12,164 nucleotides of DNA, from contig JAFSFU010000321.1 in the NCBI GenBank assembly GCA_017435025.1, forward strand, positions 1-12,164. The letters are read 5' to 3'. Positions 7,619-12,164 of the stretch are shown here, in pieces; position 1 is the first letter of the stretch, and every line of letters starts with the position of its first letter. Under the pieces are notes generated by a model that saw nothing but the letters and a program-made list of their open reading frames with translations, was not told where the DNA came from and ran no database searches. A program made the position numbers and the translations under genes. This DNA is from Lachnospiraceae bacterium (GTDB lineage: Bacteria > Bacillota_A > Clostridia > Lachnospirales > Lachnospiraceae).

Positions 7619-9049
7619 ATGAATAGAAATGAAGTAATGGCAATGGCTCCGGATACAGAGCCGGCAAGACAGAAATATTTTATGGATCTGGTGAAAGTCA
7701 AAATCCGTGAATGGAGTGAAGAGAAGGGTCGTCCTCTGACTTGCTTTATTTCCACATTTGGGTGTCAAATGAATGCCCGGGATTCCGAAAAACTTTTAGG
7801 TATTCTTCAGGAGATCGGTTTTGTGCAGGGAGAGGATGAAAAATCCGACTTTGTTCTGTACAATACCTGTACGGTTCGTGAAAATGCGAATTTAAAGGTA
7901 TACGGACGCCTCGGATATCTAAATGGAATTAAACGCAAGAATCCGGATATGATGATTGCGCTTTGCGGATGTATGATGCAGGAACCGCATGTCGTTGAGA
8001 AAATCAAGAAGAGTTATCGACATGTAGATATTGTATTTGGAACGCATAATGTTTATAAACTGGCTGAATTGATCTATGAACGTTTAAATGCAAAGAAGAT
8101 GGTGGTCGATATCCTGGATGGAACGGATAAGATCGTCGAGGATCTTCCGATTGAACGAAAGTATCCATTCAAATCTGGCGTAAATATTATGTTTGGATGC
8201 AATAACTTCTGCAGCTATTGTATTGTGCCGTATGTTCGCGGCAGAGAACGAAGCAGAAATCCGGAAGATATCATCCGTGAAATCGAAACATTGGTTGCTG
8301 ACGGTGTGGTTGAAATCATGCTTCTTGGACAGAATGTAAATTCGTATGGAAAAACGTTAAAAGAACCGATCAGTTTTGCGGAATTGCTGAGACGTGTGGA
8401 ACAGATTGAAGGATTGGAGCGCATTCGTTTTATGACTTCCCATCCGAAGGATCTTTCAGATGAGCTGATTGCGGTTATGAAGGATTCCAAGAAGATCTGT
8501 AAGCATTTCCACTTGCCTCTTCAGTCCGGCAGTACAGAAATCTTAAAGGTGATGAATCGTCGTTATACGAAAGAGCAGTATCTGACGCTGGTGGACAAGC
8601 TTCGTGCAGCAGTTCCGGATATCGGAATCACAACAGATATTATTGTTGGTTTTCCGGGAGAAACAGAAGCGGATTTCCAGGAAACTTTGGACGTTGTAAG
8701 AAAAGTTCGTTACGACAGTGCATTTACCTTCATTTACTCAAAGAGAACCGGTACACCTGCCGCAGCTATGGAAAATCAGGTGCCGGAGGATGTGGTGAAA
8801 GAGCGATTTGATCGTTTACTAAAAGAGGTGCAGGATATCGCGGCTGAAGTGATTCTTCGTGATGAGCATACGGTACAGGATGTGCTTGTGGAAGATCTGG
8901 ATACGCATGAACCGGGATATCTGACCGGACGCTTGTCCAATAATACAGTGGTACACTTTGCAGGAGACCCTTCATTGATCGGTAAGATCGTTAAAGTATC
9001 TCTTGATGAAGCGAAAGGTTTCTATTTTATGGGAACCCTTGTGAAATAA
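7619..9049 (+). CDS. miaB: tRNA-2-methylthio-N6-dimethylallyladenosine synthase
   Basis: MiaB is a radical SAM enzyme that adds a methylthio group to i6A at position 37 of tRNAs reading UNN codons, improving reading-frame maintenance. The 476-residue protein has the three expected parts. The N-terminal UPF0004 domain has cluster cysteines Cys49 (TFGCQMNARDSE), Cys84 (NTCTVRENA) and Cys118 (CGCMMQ). The radical SAM domain has the CxxxCxxC motif at Cys194, Cys198 and Cys201 (GCNNFCSYCIVPYVRGRERS), plus LLGQNVNSYG and LPLQSGS. A C-terminal TRAM RNA-binding domain covers about 410-475. GQNVNSYG and VRGRERSR favour MiaB over the related MtaB and RimO. An N-terminal extension of about 40 residues precedes the UPF0004 domain, common in clostridial MiaB. 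The start at 7619 follows GGAG by 8 bases and a predicted promoter. The next gene follows within 20 bases. Confidence 0.95.
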   Translation: MNRNEVMAMAPDTEPARQKYFMDLVKVKIREWSEEKGRPLTCFISTFGCQMNARDSEKLLGILQEIGFVQGEDEKSDFVLYNTCTVRENANLKVYGRLGYLNGIKRKNPDMMIALCGCMMQEPHVVEKIKKSYRHVDIVFGTHNVYKLAELIYERLNAKKMVVDILDGTDKIVEDLPIERKYPFKSGVNIMFGCNNFCSYCIVPYVRGRERSRNPEDIIREIETLVADGVVEIMLLGQNVNSYGKTLKEPISFAELLRRVEQIEGLERIRFMTSHPKDLSDELIAVMKDSKKICKHFHLPLQSGSTEILKVMNRRYTKEQYLTLVDKLRAAVPDIGITTDIIVGFPGETEADFQETLDVVRKVRYDSAFTFIYSKRTGTPAAAMENQVPEDVVKERFDRLLKEVQDIAAEVILRDEHTVQDVLVEDLDTHEPGYLTGRLSNNTVVHFAGDPSLIGKIVKVSLDEAKGFYFMGTLVK

Positions 9050-9052
9050 ATC

Positions 9053-9058
9053 AAGGAG
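9053..9058 (+). promoter_or_regulatory. Ribosome binding site that decides the L,D-transpeptidase start
   Basis: AAGGAG lies only 1 base before the in-frame GTG at 9060 but 10 bases before the ATG at 9069. The spacing excludes the GTG and supports the ATG, which also gives a conventional signal peptide. Confidence 0.7.
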
Positions 9059-9068
9059 TGTGAAAAAG

Positions 9069-10523
9069 ATGAAACAGATGTTAAAAAAGATAGCTGCGTT
9101 TGTTGTAGTATTGGGAATGACAACCGGTATGTCTATGCCGGCTATGGCAAATCCGAATATTGATATGTCTTTAGGACCTGGCTATATGCAGTATCTGGAA
9201 GAACAGGGAATGAAGGAAGAAATTCAGCCGATGCCGGGAATGGACCAGTCGGTGGTTACTTCACCGGTAGAAACAGTACCGGTAGAGTCTCCGGCAGCAA
9301 CAGTTCCAGAGGCAACTTCACCTGTTACAGAAACTCCGCAATACAGCGGAAATCTTGTTCCTAATACGGTGAAGTATGGCGGTCATGTTGATATTACTCC
9401 GACCAATGATGCTGCAATCTGGGATGCTGTGGAAATTGGTTCCACACCGGCAGAGAAGCCGGGTCAGTTGATTTGGGTTTCTGCGAAATTAAAAGATGGA
9501 TTTAATGGCAAATTATCTTATCGCCCGTATGTGAATAACGGCGGTTGGTTAAAATTCTATAATGATGGTCAGCCGGCCGGAGGTACGGAAGGTTCTACTT
9601 ATGTTCAGGCTATCCAGATGCATTTGAGAGGTGAGGCTGCGGAGCATTATGATCTGTATTATGCAGTATCTACTTATGAACGAGGTCAGCTTGGATTTGC
9701 AAAGGAAGGTGCGATTGCCGGTGCGATGAATGTAGGAGACTGGATCACGGACTTAAAGGTAGTCCTTGTACCGAAGGGGTCCGGAGCTCCGGCTTCAACA
9801 GCAGATCGTTTCTTTAATGAGTTTTCCGGCAGAATCGGTTTTACAGAGACAGCGGCTTATTGTGTAAATGAAGACGGCAGTCCTTATACCGGTTGGGCTG
9901 AGTATGATGGAAGACAGTACTACTTCCAGGATGGCCTGACTCTCAGCGGCTGGCATTATATCGATGGTCTGAAGTTCTATTTTGAAGAAAATGGCGTTGT
10001 AAGACAGGACGTTGATGAACTGATCGGGAAGCAGGATTCTTACCATATTATGGTAAATAAAGCATTGAACTGTTTGACAGTATATGCTAAAGATGGTGAA
10101 AACGGATATATTATTCCTGTAAAAGCGATGCTGACATCCGTTGGAGACGACACCCCAATTGGTACATTCTCCACACCGGAGAAATATCGCTGGAGGCTTA
10201 TGGTCAATGATACATGGACGCAGTATGCCACAAGAATTAAAGCAGGAGAAGGATTCCTGTTCCATTCGATTACATATGAGACAACAGACCCGATGACCTT
10301 GATTACCGGCGGTTATAACGGTCTTGGAGTATCTCGCTCTTTAGGTTGTGTTCGTCTGACATGCGGTAATGCGAAATGGATTTATGATAACTGTGCTCTG
10401 GGTACACAGGTAACGATCTATGAAGACTGGAATACGGCATCTCCGCTTATGAAGCCATATGTCGTTCTGATTCCGGATGATCAAACTTATGATCCGTCCG
10501 ATCCGAATGTAAAACTTCAGTAA
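9069..10523 (+). CDS. Secreted L,D-transpeptidase (YkuD domain) with ChW-like and glucan/choline-binding-type repeats
   Basis: This 484-residue exported protein probably forms L,D (3-3) cross-links in peptidoglycan or edits stem peptides. A signal peptide covers about 1-27, with cleavage likely after AMA. A Pro/Thr/Val-rich linker (about 55-95) suggests a wall-spanning stalk. Two stretches resemble ChW wall-associated repeats: about 149-186, with GGW at 158-160 and the DGQPAGGTEGS turn, and about 195-234, where the key Trp is replaced (GQLGFAKEG). Two short repeats of the choline/glucan-binding type follow, with Gly-Trp at 275-276 and 294-295. The YkuD catalytic domain occupies about 320-463, with His399 (FHS) and the nucleophile Cys427 in SRSLGCVRL. 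The start is set by the AAGGAG spacing. The gene lies 19 bases after miaB and 14 bases before mutS with no terminator seen on either side, so it is probably co-transcribed with them. Exact wall ligand and bond type are inferred from family only. Confidence 0.9.
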   Translation: MKQMLKKIAAFVVVLGMTTGMSMPAMANPNIDMSLGPGYMQYLEEQGMKEEIQPMPGMDQSVVTSPVETVPVESPAATVPEATSPVTETPQYSGNLVPNTVKYGGHVDITPTNDAAIWDAVEIGSTPAEKPGQLIWVSAKLKDGFNGKLSYRPYVNNGGWLKFYNDGQPAGGTEGSTYVQAIQMHLRGEAAEHYDLYYAVSTYERGQLGFAKEGAIAGAMNVGDWITDLKVVLVPKGSGAPASTADRFFNEFSGRIGFTETAAYCVNEDGSPYTGWAEYDGRQYYFQDGLTLSGWHYIDGLKFYFEENGVVRQDVDELIGKQDSYHIMVNKALNCLTVYAKDGENGYIIPVKAMLTSVGDDTPIGTFSTPEKYRWRLMVNDTWTQYATRIKAGEGFLFHSITYETTDPMTLITGGYNGLGVSRSLGCVRLTCGNAKWIYDNCALGTQVTIYEDWNTASPLMKPYVVLIPDDQTYDPSDPNVKLQ

Positions 10524-10524
10524 A

Positions 10525-10530
10525 GAGGAG
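10525..10530 (+). promoter_or_regulatory. Ribosome binding site supporting a GTG start for mutS
   Basis: GAGGAG is followed 7 bases later by GTG at 10538, the start giving a normal MutS N-terminus (MAQLTPMMTQY). An ATG at 10533 is only 2 bases from the site, is in another frame and meets a stop after five codons. Confidence 0.7.
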
Positions 10531-10537
10531 CAATGAC

Positions 10538-12164
10538 GTGGCACAGTTAACACCAATGATGACTCAGTATCTTGAGACGAAAAATCAATATCCTGATTGT
10601 ATTTTATTTTATCGTCTTGGAGATTTTTATGAAATGTTCTTTGAGGATGCAAAAATCGTCTCTCGGGAACTGGAAATTACATTAACAGGAAAAGACTGTG
10701 GTATGGAGGAACGCGCACCAATGTGTGGCGTTCCTTATCATGCTGTTGAGGGATATCTAGCAAAACTGGTTCAAAAAGGGTATAAAGTAGCAATTGCGGA
10801 GCAGGTGGAAGATCCAAAGACGACGAAAGGTCTTGTAAAGCGAGAGGTGATCCGGGTTGTAACCCCAGGTACGATCACAAGTTCTCAAGCTTTGGATGAG
10901 ACTAAGAATAACTATCTGATGTCCGTTGTTTATATGGGACATAACTATGGTATCGCCATTGTGGATATCACAACCGGAGATTTCTTTGTGACAGAAGTAA
11001 CATCGGAAAGAATGTTCATGGATGAGATCAATAAGTTTACGCCATCGGAATTAATCTGCAATGATTCCTTATTTATGTCCGGTTTAGATGTGGAGGAATT
11101 AAAGAATCGATATCATATGGCTGTATCTTCGCTGGACAATCGCTTCTTTTCGGATGACGGATGCAGGAAGATACTGAAAGATCACTTCAGGGTCATGACA
11201 TTAGAGGGATTAGGTCTTGCCGATTACGAAAATGGGATGATCGCAGCCGGATGTGCACTCCAATACCTTTATGAAACGCAAAAGAATGATCTTTCCCATT
11301 TGACAAAACTGACCCCATATACGACTGGTCAGTATATGATCATTGATACATCCACAAGACGTAATCTGGAATTAGTGGAGACACTTCGGGAGAAGCAGAA
11401 ACGAGGGTCTCTCCTCTGGGTTCTGGATAAGACAAGAACGGCTATGGGTGCCCGAATGCTTCGAACATTTATTGAGCAGCCATTGATTTCAAAGACTGAA
11501 ATTGAAAAAAGGCAGGCCGCAATTGAGGAACTGAACATGAATTTCATCTCACGAGAAGAGATTCGTGAATATCTAAATGCGATTTATGATCTGGAGCGTT
11601 TGATCGGACGAATCAGTTATAAAACCGCGAATCCTCGTGATCTTCTGGCATTTAAAAACTCTCTGGCAATGCTGCCGCATATTAAAGTACTTTTAAGTGA
11701 ATTTTCCAGTGATCTCCTGAAGGGAATCTGCGAAGATCTGGATATTCTTTCTGATCTCCATGACTTGATCGACCGTGCGATTGTGGAAGAGCCGCCGATT
11801 ACGGTTCGTGAAGGCAATATGATCAAAGATGGTTACAGTGAAGAGGCAGATAAATACCGTCAGGCAAAAACGGAAGGAAAGACATGGCTTGCAGAATTGG
11901 AAGCCGAAGAGCGCGAAAAGACAGGCATTAAGAACTTGAAAGTCAAATTCAATAAAGTTTTCGGATACTATTTCGAGGTTACCAATTCGTTTAAAAATAT
12001 GGTTCCTGACTATTTCATCCGAAAACAGACGCTTGCAAATGCAGAGCGCTATACAACGGATAAGCTGAAAGAACTGGAAGATATCATCATGGGGGCGGAA
12101 GACCGTCTCTACACGTTAGAGTATGAGCTTTTCTGCCAGGTACGTGACACCATCGCATCTGAGG
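10538..12164 (+). CDS. mutS: DNA mismatch repair protein MutS, N-terminal part (3' end outside window)
   Basis: MutS binds base mismatches and small loops in newly replicated DNA and recruits MutL. The window holds the first 542 codons with no stop, out of about 870-880 in the family. Domain I (about 1-115) carries the mismatch-reading Phe30-Tyr31-Glu32 in LGDFYEMFFEDA, plus the conserved AIAEQVEDP and VTPGTI segments. Domain II, the connector, covers about 125-255. Domain III, the lever core, starts near 265 and contains IDTSTRRNLEL and GSLLWVLDKTRTAMGARMLR. Domain IV, the clamp, lies near 425-520 and shows KFNKVFGYYFEVTNS. The ATPase domain with its Walker A site is beyond the edge. FYE and overall layout mark this as MutS1 rather than MutS2. 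The start codon is GTG. The gene follows the L,D-transpeptidase gene by 14 bases; mutL commonly follows mutS but cannot be seen here. Confidence 0.96.
   Translation, partial: MAQLTPMMTQYLETKNQYPDCILFYRLGDFYEMFFEDAKIVSRELEITLTGKDCGMEERAPMCGVPYHAVEGYLAKLVQKGYKVAIAEQVEDPKTTKGLVKREVIRVVTPGTITSSQALDETKNNYLMSVVYMGHNYGIAIVDITTGDFFVTEVTSERMFMDEINKFTPSELICNDSLFMSGLDVEELKNRYHMAVSSLDNRFFSDDGCRKILKDHFRVMTLEGLGLADYENGMIAAGCALQYLYETQKNDLSHLTKLTPYTTGQYMIIDTSTRRNLELVETLREKQKRGSLLWVLDKTRTAMGARMLRTFIEQPLISKTEIEKRQAAIEELNMNFISREEIREYLNAIYDLERLIGRISYKTANPRDLLAFKNSLAMLPHIKVLLSEFSSDLLKGICEDLDILSDLHDLIDRAIVEEPPITVREGNMIKDGYSEEADKYRQAKTEGKTWLAELEAEEREKTGIKNLKVKFNKVFGYYFEVTNSFKNMVPDYFIRKQTLANAERYTTDKLKELEDIIMGAEDRLYTLEYELFCQVRDTIASE

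Noticed and set aside
9263..9286. Repeated ACCGGTAGA in the linker region of the L,D-transpeptidase
   Set aside because: Two copies 15 bases apart are explained by the low-complexity Pro/Val/Glu linker coding sequence and are not an independent DNA element.
9795..10265. 156-codon open frame on the minus strand
   Set aside because: It is antisense to the L,D-transpeptidase repeats and catalytic domain, with no coherent domain pattern.

Overview
The window is ordinary chromosomal DNA of a low-to-mid GC Gram-positive anaerobe, most likely a clostridium of the Lachnospiraceae type. The reasons are strong AGGAGG-type ribosome binding sites, sigma-A-like promoters, ChW-like and glucan/choline-binding-type wall repeats in a secreted L,D-transpeptidase, a BofC-like protein, and a gene set seen together in that group. 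Assignment below family level is not possible from this sequence. All genes are on the + strand and closely packed. No gene-free stretch exceeds about 160 bases. I see no tRNA, rRNA, CRISPR array, insertion sequence or phage gene.

Left part (1-1565): the C-terminal two thirds of a MurJ/SpoVB-type multi-pass lipid-precursor flippase, cut by the window edge, then a small membrane-anchored protein with a BofC-like C-terminal domain.

Middle left (1566-4513): a predicted sigma-A promoter leads into two neighbouring FAD enzymes, one of the HI0933/YhiN/BaiN family and one of the COG2509 type. Neither has a firmly known physiological role.

Middle (4476-7505): a likely proline unit. It runs from a predicted promoter inside the end of the second flavoprotein gene, through proB (glutamate 5-kinase), a DUF896/YnzC small protein and 5-formyltetrahydrofolate cyclo-ligase, to proA (glutamate-5-semialdehyde dehydrogenase). 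It ends at a clear intrinsic terminator. ProB and ProA together convert glutamate to glutamate-5-semialdehyde, the proline precursor. The two genes between them are tightly packed or overlapping.

Right part (7557-12164): a second well-formed promoter leads into miaB (tRNA methylthiolation), a secreted L,D-transpeptidase and the first 542 codons of mutS (mismatch recognition), which runs off the window. miaB next to mutS is a familiar arrangement; the wall enzyme between them is the most noticeable accessory element.

I found no convincing undescribed multi-gene system. The items most worth a second look are the wall enzyme between miaB and mutS, the paired orphan flavoproteins, the BofC-like protein, and the 29-base out-of-frame overlap between the DUF896 and cyclo-ligase genes.
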